From JAVKFF01 sp040226215 (lineage in GTDB: Bacteria; Pseudomonadota; Alphaproteobacteria; DSM-16000; Inquilinaceae), in NCBI GenBank assembly GCA_040226215.1, contig JAVKFF010000090.1, positions 1 through 40,110 on the forward strand: 40,110 nucleotides of DNA, written 5' to 3'. The notes under the pieces were generated by a model. The model worked only from the letters and a program-made list of their open reading frames with translations. It was not told the DNA's origin and searched no databases. The translations under genes were made by a program, and so were the position numbers. Positions 31,240 to 39,977 of the stretch are shown in pieces (position 1 is the stretch's first letter; each line of letters begins with the position of its first letter).

Positions 31240-32235
31240 CTAGGTCCCGAACGAGGAGCTGGCGACGAAGCGTTCCGCCAGCGCGCAGTACCACGGCTCG
31301 GCCGAACCGGTGCCGTGAAAGCCGACATGGCCACCGCTTGTCGGAAAGGCGGTGGCGATCGCCGGATGCCGGCGCCAGTCGACGGCCTGGAACATGGCGA
31401 ACGGGATCCACGGGTCGTTGCGCGCATGGATCACCAGTGTCGGCACGGCGATGCCGGCGAGATGGCCGCTGGCCGAGGACCGGCGGTAGTAGTCGAGCGC
31501 GCCGGCGAAGCCGTTGCGCGGCGCGATGACATGCTCGTCGAAGTCGAGCACGGTGCGCACCCGGCCCAGCGCGGCAAGCTGGCGCTCGTCGAGGTCGCTC
31601 GGACCTGTCAGCGCCTCGCGCTTCATCTCGGCCAGAAGGTAGCGGTGATAGAGGTGGTTGCGCAGCGCCATCATGCGGCGCTGCGTCGCCTTCAGGTCGA
31701 TCGGCGGCGAGACGGCGACGGCGGCCAGGAGCGGTGCCGCCGCCCCCTCTTCCCCCAGCAGCTTGAGGAGCACGTTGGCGCCAAGCGAGAAGCCGACCGC
31801 GACCAGACCTGCCGCCGCCTCCGGCTCGCGCGACAGGGCCGCCAGGATCGTCGCCACGTCCTCCGAGCGACCGGCGTGATAGGCGCCGCGGCAGGTATGC
31901 GCGGCCTCCCCCGCCCCGCGCAGGTTGGCGCGCGCCACCGGGTAGCCGGCACCCAGGAAGTGACGCGCGATGAGCTTGATGTAGCTGCTGGACGAACTGC
32001 CGGTCAGACCGTGGATCAGCACCGCCAGCGGCCGATCCGGCCGGGTGTCCGCTTCCGGCCGATTCACTGCCGCGAAGGTCACGTCGCCGTCGGAGAGCTC
32101 GATCATCAGCGAACGGCCGCGCGGAAAGCGGCGCCGCGCCTGCCGGGTCAGCGTGTTGCGCATTGTCTGCAGATCGCCGCCCCACCAGGGAAAGCGGGCG
32201 CGGAAGGGCGGCGGGCGCGCCTCGGGAGGCGTCAC
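31240..32235 (-). CDS. YheT-like alpha/beta hydrolase
   Basis: This is a 331-residue alpha/beta hydrolase of the YheT/ABHD1-3 group. The N-terminal FPWWGGDLQTMRNTL corresponds to the NPHLQT block of the family. It is followed by HGLTGSSSSSYI, the nucleophile elbow GFSLGAN (S150), the acid D274 (HARNDPWIP) and H303 (TSGGHVGFHG). The start is a GTG at 32235 that overlaps the TGA of the preceding gene (GTGA), so translation is coupled; no ATG lies before the conserved N-terminal block. Function: probable ester or thioester hydrolase. The 3' end abuts hemB with no spacer. Confidence 0.9.
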   Translation of the reverse strand: MTPPEARPPPFRARFPWWGGDLQTMRNTLTRQARRRFPRGRSLMIELSDGDVTFAAVNRPEADTRPDRPLAVLIHGLTGSSSSSYIKLIARHFLGAGYPVARANLRGAGEAAHTCRGAYHAGRSEDVATILAALSREPEAAAGLVAVGFSLGANVLLKLLGEEGAAAPLLAAVAVSPPIDLKATQRRMMALRNHLYHRYLLAEMKREALTGPSDLDERQLAALGRVRTVLDFDEHVIAPRNGFAGALDYYRRSSASGHLAGIAVPTLVIHARNDPWIPFAMFQAVDWRRHPAIATAFPTSGGHVGFHGTGSAEPWYCALAERFVASSSFGT

Positions 32236-33089
32236 CCCGCCAGCCACTCCGCCACCAGGGCGATCTGCTCCGGAACCATCAGGGAGGGCGCGTGGCCGCA
32301 ATGGGGAATGGTGACGAGGCGGACATGCTCGCGCTCGGCCATGCGGTCGGCGGTCAGCTCCTCCAGCAGGGTCGAGCGCTCGCCGCGCAGCACCAGGACC
32401 GGGCAGGAGATCGCCTCCCACAGCAGCCAGAGGTCGACGGCCTGGGTGCCGGTCTTCGCCAGCGCCTCGCCGATGCCGGGATCGAAGGCGCGGGCGACGC
32501 GACCTCCGGGCAGCGGCCGCGAGCCGGTCGCCGCCAGATGGTCGAGCACATGCGGCGGCAGCGGCCCCCAGTCCGCCATCGCGTCGTCGAGCCAGCGCCG
32601 GAAGGCGGCCTGGTCGTCGAAGCTCTCCGGCTCGAACACGTTCTGGATGTCCGTCATGGCGGCGGCGGAGACGAAGGGGCCGACATCGTTCAGCACCAGC
32701 CGGCGGATCGGCGTGCCGGGCGTGGCCGCCAGCACCATGCCCATCAGCCCGCCCATGGAGGTGCCGACCCAGTCGACGGGGCCGTCGCCGATCACCGAGA
32801 CAAGCGCCGCCATGTCGCGCACATATTGGGTGATCTGGTACTGGTCGCTGTCGCGCAGCCAGTCCGAGCGACCGCGCCCGACGATGTCGGGGCACCAGAC
32901 GTCGCCTTTCGCCGCCAGCGCCGGGGCCAGCCAGTCGAAATCCCGGGCGCTGCGGGTGAGGCCGTGCACGCAGATCGTCGGCACGCCGTCGCCGCCCTGC
33001 CAGCGGTCGACCTCGAAGCCGTGCCAGCCAGCCTCGCTGATGCCGAGGAGGCGGCGGCTTTCCGTCGGCTTGCCGGGAGCCTCGGCCAT
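32232..33089 (-). CDS. Alpha/beta hydrolase with an unusual acid position
   Basis: This is a 285-residue alpha/beta hydrolase. HGLTRSARDFDWLAPALAAK (42-61) forms the oxyanion region. VDWVGTSMGGLMGM carries nucleophile S111, and VTIPHCGHAPSLM the catalytic His. The usual catalytic Asp in the block LRGxxSDLL is replaced: here it reads VLRGERSTLLEEL, with Thr at the Asp place. An alternative Glu or a different acid may serve, or activity may be altered. It starts 2 nt after the SDR stop and overlaps the YheT-like gene, so the three form one operon. Substrate unknown. Confidence 0.88.
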   Translation of the reverse strand: MAEAPGKPTESRRLLGISEAGWHGFEVDRWQGGDGVPTICVHGLTRSARDFDWLAPALAAKGDVWCPDIVGRGRSDWLRDSDQYQITQYVRDMAALVSVIGDGPVDWVGTSMGGLMGMVLAATPGTPIRRLVLNDVGPFVSAAAMTDIQNVFEPESFDDQAAFRRWLDDAMADWGPLPPHVLDHLAATGSRPLPGGRVARAFDPGIGEALAKTGTQAVDLWLLWEAISCPVLVLRGERSTLLEELTADRMAEREHVRLVTIPHCGHAPSLMVPEQIALVAEWLAG

Positions 33090-33091
33090 GC

Positions 33092-33841
<750 letters not shown>

Positions 33842-34058
33842 GCTGCCTCGGTCTCCCGTGCTGTCATCCGCCGGCGGGGTTCATCCCCGAATGCCACAGT
33901 TTGGCCGGTCGGTTCCAGGGGCAGATGGGCAGCCATCCCGGGCGATCAAGCGACGCGGTCGTTTCCGTCGCCCCGAGGGTCATTTGCTTGCCGCCACGCG
34001 ATGCCTATGATGCGCGCGCAACGAAACGACAATCGGGATTCGAGGGGGAGGTTCGCGC

Positions 34059-35288
34059 GTGGCCGCGCCGTCCAGTGAAACGCAATCGTCATCCGCTACC
34101 GGCGAGGCCGGCGGCCCACCCGCCGGTCCGCTCACCGGCATCGTCGTCGTCGATCTCAGCCGGGTGCTCGCCGGGCCGTATTGCAGCATGGTGCTGTCCG
34201 ACCTCGGCGCCCGGGTCATCAAGGTGGAGATCCCCGGCCAGGGCGACGATGCCCGCACCTACGGCCCCTTCGTCGACGGCAGGTCGGCCTATTTCGCCTC
34301 CATCAACCGCGGCAAGGAGTCGATCGCCCTCGATCTCAAATCCGCCGACGACCGGGCGATCTTCGACCGCCTGCTCGAGCGCGCGGACGTGGTGATGGAG
34401 AACTTCCGGGCCGGCACCATGGAGCGCCTGGGCTATGGCTGGACATTTCTGCACGAACGCTACCCGCGGCTGATCTACGCCGCCACCAGCGGCTTCGGCC
34501 ATACCGGCCCCTACCGCGAGCGCCCGGCCTACGACATGGTGGTCCAGGGCATGGGCGGCATCATGAGCCTGACGGGCCAGCCCGGCGGCGAGCCGACGCG
34601 CGTCGGCACCTCGGTCGGCGACATCACCGCCGGCCTGTTCACCGCCATCGGCATCAACGCCGCGCTCTACCACCGGGCGGCGACCGGCGAGGGCATGATG
34701 GTCGACGTCGCCATGCTCGACAGCCAGGTGGCGATCCTGGAGAACGCCATCGCGCGCTATTTCGCCACCGGGGTCACGCCCGGCCCGCTCGGCACCCGCC
34801 ACCCCTCGATCACGCCGTTCGAGGCCTTCGAGACCGGCGATGGCTGGCTGATCATCGCCGCCGGCAACAACCAGCTCTTCCGCCGCCTCGCCCAGGCGCT
34901 GGACAGCCCGGCCCTGGCCGAGGACGCCCGCTTTGTCGACAACGACGCCCGCACCGCCCATGCCGACGACCTGAAGGCGGCGCTGGAGGTCATCCTGAAG
35001 ACCGCCGACACGGCCCATTGGCTGGCGGTGCTGTCCGACGCCGGCGTGCCGGCAAGCCCGATCAACACGGTGGCCGATACGCTGACCGACCGCCAAGTGC
35101 TGGCCCGCAACATGGTCGTCGGGCTGGGCGACGACCGGCCGGGCGGCGACTGCCTGCACCCGGTGCTGAAGGTCGCCGGCAACCCGATCAAGCTCTCCGC
35201 CTTCGCCGATCCCGACCGCCGCGGCCCGCCGCCCGAGCTGGACGGCGACCGCCAGGCCATCCTCGCCTGGCTGGACAGCGGGGCATGA
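34059..35288 (+). CDS. CaiB/BaiF family (class III) CoA-transferase
   Basis: This is a 409-residue family III CoA-transferase. The start is a GTG at 34059 behind a very strong GAGGGGGAGG site. Key parts: VVVDLSRVLAGPYCSMVLSDLGARVIKVE (the CoA-binding fold), YAATSGFGHTGPYRERPAYD with catalytic Asp159, and VQGMGGIMSLTG. The C-terminal domain covers about 210-330, and the end returns to the N-terminal lobe. Its stop overlaps the acylase start (ATGA, 35285-35288). Donor and acceptor CoA thioesters are unknown. Its operon with an acylase and threonine ammonia-lyase suggests catabolism of an amide or amino acid derivative. Confidence 0.93.
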   Translation: MAAPSSETQSSSATGEAGGPPAGPLTGIVVVDLSRVLAGPYCSMVLSDLGARVIKVEIPGQGDDARTYGPFVDGRSAYFASINRGKESIALDLKSADDRAIFDRLLERADVVMENFRAGTMERLGYGWTFLHERYPRLIYAATSGFGHTGPYRERPAYDMVVQGMGGIMSLTGQPGGEPTRVGTSVGDITAGLFTAIGINAALYHRAATGEGMMVDVAMLDSQVAILENAIARYFATGVTPGPLGTRHPSITPFEAFETGDGWLIIAAGNNQLFRRLAQALDSPALAEDARFVDNDARTAHADDLKAALEVILKTADTAHWLAVLSDAGVPASPINTVADTLTDRQVLARNMVVGLGDDRPGGDCLHPVLKVAGNPIKLSAFADPDRRGPPPELDGDRQAILAWLDSGA

Positions 35289-37675
35289 GGCGCCTGCTGC
35301 GCTGGCTCTGGCGCATTCCGGCCGCCCTGCTGCTGCTCGCCGCCATCGTGGTGATCGCCGGCTATTTCTACCTGGCGAGCGGCCTGCCCGCCTACGACCG
35401 CACGGTGCGCGTCGCCGGCATCGACGCGCCGGTGCAGATCGCCTGGGACGACAACGCCGTGCCGCACATCTTCGCGGGCTCATCCGAGGACGCCTATTTC
35501 GCGCTCGGCTTCGTGCACGCCCAGGACCGGCTCTGGCAGATGGAGATCCAGCGCCGGCTGGCCCGCGGCACGGTGGCCGAGCTCAGCGCCTTCGGCCTCG
35601 CCCACGACCGCACCGTGCGCACGCTCGGGCTCTACCGGCTGGCCGAGGCCTCGCTCGCCGATGTCGACGAGGCGAGCCGCCGCATCCTCAGCGCCTATGC
35701 GCGCGGCGTGAACACCTACCTGGCCAATGCCGAGGGCGCCTGGCCGCCCGAGTTCTACCTCGCCGGCATCGAGCCCGAGCCCTGGACACCGGCCGACAGC
35801 CTCGCCTGGGGCCGGCTGATGGACTACCAGCTCTCCTCCAACTGGCGGCGCGAGGCGCTGCGGGCGGAAATGGAAAGCCTGCTGAGCCCGGCCCAGGTCG
35901 ACTTCCTGATGCCGCCGCTCGATGAACCGATGGGCGCGACGACGCTGACGGGCGCGGCCAGCGCCGCGGCTGTCGGGAGCGGCGCCTGGAACCGCCTCGC
36001 CGGCGCCCTGCCGGAGGTCGGCCCCGCCGGCGCCTCCAACCAGTGGGTGCTGTCGGGCGGGCGCACGGCGACGGGTGCGCCGCTTCTCGTCAACGACCCG
36101 CATCTCGGCCTGCAGACGCCGATCCTGTGGTATCTGGCGCGCATCGAGACGCCGGAGCTGACATTGGTCGGGGCGACGGTGCCGGGCGTACCCGCCATGG
36201 TGCTGGGCCACAACGGCAACATCGCCTGGGGGATGACCACCTCCTATGTCGATACCGAGGATCTGGTGGTCGAGCGTGTCGACCCCGACGATCCGACCCG
36301 CTACCTGACCGAGACCGGCAGCCTGCCCTTCGAGACGCGCGAGGAGGTGATCGCGGTCGACGGCGCCGAGCCGGTGACCATCACCGTGCGCGAGACCCGG
36401 CACGGGCCGGTGATCTCAGACGTCGACCCGGAGGTCGCCGCGCTGTTCGGGCCGAACGAGGTGGTCGCGCTGGCCTCCACCGGCCAGACCGTGGAGGACA
36501 CGCTGGCCAACGCCATCCACCGCCTGAACGAGGCCACGACGGTCGACGAGGCGATCGCGGCCCTGTCGGCATGGATCGCGCCGATCCAGAATTTCGTCGT
36601 CGCCGATATCGAGGGTACCGTCGCCTTCGTCGTGCCCGGCCGCATACCGGTGCGCGAGAACCGGGACGGGCTGCGGCCGGTGGCTGGCTGGACCGGGGCC
36701 GCGCAATGGGCCGGCGCCATTCCCTGGTCGGACATGCCGCGCCTGGTCGACCCTGCGGACGGTCAGTTCGTCAACGCCAACAATGCCAGCGTCGGGCCGG
36801 ATTTCCCCTACGATCTCGGCTTCGACGGCATCGAGGCGTTTCGGGCCGCGCGCATCGCCGACCTGCTCGCCGGGCGCGACGATCTCGACATCGCCGCCTC
36901 GGAGGCCATGCTGGCCGACATCCGTTCGGGCGCCGCGGCCCTGGTGCTGCCGGCCATGCTGACCATCGCCGGCCACGACGGGCGCAGCGCCGAGGCGCTG
37001 GCCCTGCTGCGCCGCTGGGACTACGCCATGGACCGCAACCGGCCGGAGCCGCTGATCTATTCCGCCTGGCTGCGCGAACTCGTGCGGGCCCTGTTCGGCG
37101 ACGAGCTGGGCGCCAGCTTCGGCGGCTACTGGCAGCTGCATCCCGGCAGGGTGCACGCCGCCCTGACGGATGCGCAGGCCTGGTGCGACGACGTCCGAAC
37201 CCGCGACGAGGAGGACTGCGAGACGATCCTCACCGCCAGCCTCGACACGGCACTCGACTGGATTGCCGCGCGCCATGGCGAGATGCCGTCGGACTGGCGC
37301 TGGGGCGACGAGCACGTGGCGCCGCTCGCCAACCAGGTGATCGGCTTCGTGCCGGTGATCTCCGCCCTGCTCGACCAGTCGATCGAGACCAGCGGCTCGA
37401 GCTACACGGTCAACCGCGGCGGCACCTGGATCGCGCGCGAGAGCGCGCCCTTCCAGCACACCCACGGCGCCGGTTTCCGGGCGATATACGACCTCGCTGA
37501 TCCGGAGAACTCGCGCTTCATCATCGCCACCGGCCAGTCCGGCCACCCGCTCAGCGACCATTACGGCGACCTGCGGGAGCCCTGGGCCGCCGGCCAGCAT
37601 GTCACCATCGCCGGAACGCCCGGCTATCTCGCCGCGAACGGGCTGGGCATGCTCACCCTGAGGCCTTCGGAATGA
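35285..37675 (+). CDS. Penicillin acylase family Ntn-hydrolase, membrane-anchored
   Basis: This is a 796-residue precursor of the S45 penicillin acylase family. It has a membrane helix at about 10-31 (IPAALLLLAAIVVIAGYFYL) instead of a cleaved signal, so it is probably tethered facing the periplasm. The alpha chain runs to about residue 250. Autocleavage before Ser251 (PAGASNQWVLSGG) exposes the catalytic N-terminal Ser of the beta chain. Further blocks are LLVNDPHLGLQTP, GHNGNIAWGMTTSYVDTEDL and GRTPVREN-like GRIPVRENRDGL. Substrates of related proteins include beta-lactams, N-acyl homoserine lactones and cyclic lipopeptides. The gene overlaps both neighbours (ATGA at each end), so expression is coupled. 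Confidence 0.94.
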   Translation: MRRLLRWLWRIPAALLLLAAIVVIAGYFYLASGLPAYDRTVRVAGIDAPVQIAWDDNAVPHIFAGSSEDAYFALGFVHAQDRLWQMEIQRRLARGTVAELSAFGLAHDRTVRTLGLYRLAEASLADVDEASRRILSAYARGVNTYLANAEGAWPPEFYLAGIEPEPWTPADSLAWGRLMDYQLSSNWRREALRAEMESLLSPAQVDFLMPPLDEPMGATTLTGAASAAAVGSGAWNRLAGALPEVGPAGASNQWVLSGGRTATGAPLLVNDPHLGLQTPILWYLARIETPELTLVGATVPGVPAMVLGHNGNIAWGMTTSYVDTEDLVVERVDPDDPTRYLTETGSLPFETREEVIAVDGAEPVTITVRETRHGPVISDVDPEVAALFGPNEVVALASTGQTVEDTLANAIHRLNEATTVDEAIAALSAWIAPIQNFVVADIEGTVAFVVPGRIPVRENRDGLRPVAGWTGAAQWAGAIPWSDMPRLVDPADGQFVNANNASVGPDFPYDLGFDGIEAFRAARIADLLAGRDDLDIAASEAMLADIRSGAAALVLPAMLTIAGHDGRSAEALALLRRWDYAMDRNRPEPLIYSAWLRELVRALFGDELGASFGGYWQLHPGRVHAALTDAQAWCDDVRTRDEEDCETILTASLDTALDWIAARHGEMPSDWRWGDEHVAPLANQVIGFVPVISALLDQSIETSGSSYTVNRGGTWIARESAPFQHTHGAGFRAIYDLADPENSRFIIATGQSGHPLSDHYGDLREPWAAGQHVTIAGTPGYLAANGLGMLTLRPSE

Positions 37676-38904
37676 CCGTCCGCGACCGTCCCGTCTCCTT
37701 CGCCGATATCCAGGATGCCGCGCGCCGGGCTGGCGACCATGTCGTCGAGACGCCGCTGATCGCCACGCCCGCCCTGTCCCGCCGGCTCGGGCTCGATCTC
37801 CGTCTGAAGCTCGAGAACCTGCAGATCACCCAGTCCTTCAAGGCCAGGGGCGCCTTCAACAAGCTGTCGCGCCTCGATGCCGAGGAGCGCGCCCGCGGCG
37901 TCATCGCGCTGTCGGCCGGCAACCACGCCCAGGGCGTCGCCTGGCATGCCGAGGCGCTGGGCATCCCGGCCACCATCGTCATGCCGCGCCATACCCCGTT
38001 CACCAAGGTCAGCCGAACCGAGGCCCTGGGCGCGACGGTCGAACTCGTCGGCGACACGCTGAACGATGCCAACGACTTCGTGGCACAGCTGATCGAGGAG
38101 CGCGGCCTCACCCTGGTGCACCCCTATGACGACCCCCTGATCATCGCCGGCCAGGGCACGGTGGGGCTGGAGATGGCCCGACAGTGCGACGGCCTCGACT
38201 GCGTCGTGGTGCCGATCGGTGGCGGCGGACTGATCGCCGGCACCGCCATCGCCCTGCGCCAGGCCTGGCCGGCGGTCGAGATCGTCGGCGTGCAGTCCGC
38301 CCTGTTCCCGGCCATGCGCGACGCGCTCGCCGGGCGCCAGGGCCAGTACCGGGGCGCCACCCTGGCCGAGGGCATCGCCGTCAAGAGCCCTGGCAAGATC
38401 ACCCGCGAGATCATCGCCGAACTGGTCGACGACATCCTGATCGTCGACGAGGACATGATCGAGGGGGCGATCCACCTGCTCGCCACCGAGCAGAAACTGG
38501 TGATCGAGGGCGCCGGGGCCGCCGGTCTGGCCGCCATCCAGGCGTTCCCGGACCGCTTCGCCGGCCGCCGTGTCGGCACGGTGCTGTGCGGCGGCAACAT
38601 CGACCCCCGCGTGCTCTCCTCCATCCTGATGCGCGGTCTGGCGCGGGCCGGCCAGCTTGTCTGCCTGCTGATCGAGATCGACGACTCCCCGGGCAATCTT
38701 GCCCGCGTCTCGGGCGTCATCGGCGAGGCCGGCGGCAACATCGTCGAGGTCCAGCATCGCCGGTTGATGCTCGACCTGCCGGTCAAGCGGATCGACCTCG
38801 AGGTCGTCATCGAGACCAAGGACACGAGGCATGTCGAGCACATTGTCCGCGCGCTCGAGAAGCATGGCTACTCAGCCCAGGTCCAGACCACCATCGGCAC
38901 CTGA
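37672..38904 (+). CDS. Threonine ammonia-lyase, catabolic/ACT-containing type
   Basis: This 410-residue PLP enzyme deaminates threonine (or serine) to 2-oxobutyrate. PLP-binding Lys57 lies in QSFKARGAFNKL. ALSAGNHAQG (79-88) and the glycine loop PIGGGGLIAG (181-190) bind PLP phosphate. From about 330 the ACT domain follows (CLLIEIDDSPGNLARVSGVI, then GGNIVEVQHRR), suggesting allosteric control. The length of about 400 matches the single-ACT group, often annotated as IlvA or TdcB. It overlaps the acylase stop (ATGA). Its place in an operon with CoA-transferase and acylase is unusual. Confidence 0.94.
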   Translation: MTVRDRPVSFADIQDAARRAGDHVVETPLIATPALSRRLGLDLRLKLENLQITQSFKARGAFNKLSRLDAEERARGVIALSAGNHAQGVAWHAEALGIPATIVMPRHTPFTKVSRTEALGATVELVGDTLNDANDFVAQLIEERGLTLVHPYDDPLIIAGQGTVGLEMARQCDGLDCVVVPIGGGGLIAGTAIALRQAWPAVEIVGVQSALFPAMRDALAGRQGQYRGATLAEGIAVKSPGKITREIIAELVDDILIVDEDMIEGAIHLLATEQKLVIEGAGAAGLAAIQAFPDRFAGRRVGTVLCGGNIDPRVLSSILMRGLARAGQLVCLLIEIDDSPGNLARVSGVIGEAGGNIVEVQHRRLMLDLPVKRIDLEVVIETKDTRHVEHIVRALEKHGYSAQVQTTIGT

Positions 38905-38920
38905 GGAGAGGAATGGCGAC

Positions 38921-38970
38921 CGGTCCCGGGTCTGCAGCGCATCACTTCGTGCTGCGCCGCGCCCGGGACG
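38921..38970 (-). repeat. R1 repeat, left half in inverted orientation
   Basis: On the minus strand the sequence reads CGTCCCGGGCGCGGCGCAGC and continues to GACCCGGGACCG, a left half of R1 with a GCAGC/GCTGC stem. It lies 16 bases after the threonine ammonia-lyase stop and could function as its transcript end structure. Confidence 0.65.
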
Positions 38971-38999
38971 ACACGCTCGTAAAAAACCATATGAGATAT

Positions 39000-39132
39000 C
39001 GTCATCCCGGGCGCGATGCGGTGCGAAGTGCCCCTACGCAGACCCGGGACCGGCCGCCCGTCTTCACAATCGTCGAGGCCCGCGAAGACGACGAGCCGGT
39101 CCCGGCTCTCCCTCCGGTCGGCCGGGACGACG
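39000..39132 (+). mobile_element. R1 element, full 133-bp copy (MITE-like)
   Basis: Ends CGTCATCCCGGG and GCCGGGACGACG are imperfect 12-bp terminal inverted repeats (CGTCATCCCGGG against CGTCGTCCCGGC). The inner stem GTCCCGGC/GCCGGGAC in the right half is perfect. It aligns without gaps to the copy at 27545-27677. Confidence 0.72.
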
Positions 39133-39166
39133 CTGTGCTTTTTTTCAAACACTTCAACTCAAGGGC

Positions 39167-39235
39167 CGTCGTCCCGAGCGCGATGCGGCGCGAAGTGCCG
39201 CTTCGCAGACCCGGGACCGGCCGCCCGTCCTCCCC
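39167..39235 (+). repeat. R1 repeat, left half only
   Basis: CGTCGTCCCGAGCGCGATGC continues with the standard hairpin and ends CGGCCGCCCGTCCTCCCC, five bases before the flavin-reductase stop codon. It is nearly identical to the left half at 24270-24338, and is separated from the full R1 copy by 34 AT-rich bases. Confidence 0.75.
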
Positions 39236-39239
39236 AATG

Positions 39240-39767
39240 CTAAGGCTCGAACGGCCCCAGCGAGGCGTAGCGGCCGCGATCGTAGAGCAGCGGGTCGACA
39301 TGCTGTGCCGCGGAATTCTCGAAGCCCAGCACGCGGCCGACCAGGATGCGGTGGTCGCCGCCCCGGTGGTCGGCCTCCAGCCGGCAGTCCAGCGTGGCGA
39401 GATTGCCGGCGAGCACCGGCGAGCCCGTGACCATGCGATGGTAGGCCACGTCCTGCCAGTCGCCGATGTCGCGGGCGAAGCGGATCGACACCGCGCGCTG
39501 GTCGCGTGACAGCACGTTGACCGCGAAGGCGCCGGCGTCGAGAAAGCTGGCCAGGCTGCCGCCACCCTCGCGCAGACAGAACAGGACCAGCGGCGGCGCC
39601 AGCGACAGCGAGGTGAAGCTGTTGACCGTCACGCCGATCGGCCCGCCATGCGGCGGCTGGCAGGTCATCACCGTCACGCCGGTGGTGAAGCGGCCCAGCG
39701 CCTGGCGATAGGCGACAAGGTCCTGTTCGGGCAGCGCGGTCGCGGAAGGGTCGACGGCTGGCTTCAA
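39240..39767 (-). CDS. Flavin reductase domain protein (FMN-binding, two-component monooxygenase reductase type)
   Basis: This is a 175-residue flavin reductase-like protein. QALGRFTTGVTVMTCQPPHG is the N-terminal block, followed by GVTVNSFTSLSLAPPLVLFCL (flavin isoalloxazine contact), AFAVNVLSRDQ, and GDHRILVGRVLGFE near the end. The start is a TTG at 39767, supported by GGGAG eight bases upstream. The later ATG would remove part of the conserved fold. Such proteins supply reduced FMN or FAD to a partner monooxygenase, but no oxygenase gene is in the window. The gene is divergent from the one at the right edge. Confidence 0.9.
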   Translation of the reverse strand: MKPAVDPSATALPEQDLVAYRQALGRFTTGVTVMTCQPPHGGPIGVTVNSFTSLSLAPPLVLFCLREGGGSLASFLDAGAFAVNVLSRDQRAVSIRFARDIGDWQDVAYHRMVTGSPVLAGNLATLDCRLEADHRGGDHRILVGRVLGFENSAAQHVDPLLYDRGRYASLGPFEP

Positions 39768-39912
39768 GGGGGCGCACTCCCTGGCTTAGGAACCGGTCGA
39801 TACATGAAGACGTTAACCATCGAGGGCAAGTGCCGAGTGGGGAATCCTTGAGGTCGGGCCCGTATTGCGATTTCATTAAGCGCACGGACGAAGCTGCAAT
39901 ACAGGCGCAACC

Positions 39913-39946
39913 CACCAGACGCACCACCAGACGCACCACCAGACGC
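39913..39946. repeat. Three tandem copies of a 12-bp unit
   Basis: CACCAGACGCAC occurs at 39913 and 39925, and a third copy with a diverged end starts at 39937, 32 bases upstream of the last gene's start. A multiple of three bases suggests possible coding origin, but no frame uses it. It might be a slippage-prone region or a leader element. Confidence 0.7.
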
Positions 39947-39977
39947 CGCCCCCCACGCACCAGGTCGCACGGAACCC

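Noticed and set aside
31240..32895. A 551-codon frame that would fuse the YheT-like hydrolase to an N-terminal extension
   Set aside because: The extension is an out-of-frame reading of the preceding hydrolase gene; a GTG at 32235 gives the family length and a GTGA overlap.
34181..37675. A 1164-codon frame suggesting a large fusion with penicillin acylase
   Set aside because: The first 368 codons are an out-of-frame reading of the CaiB gene; the acylase begins at 35285 with a membrane helix.
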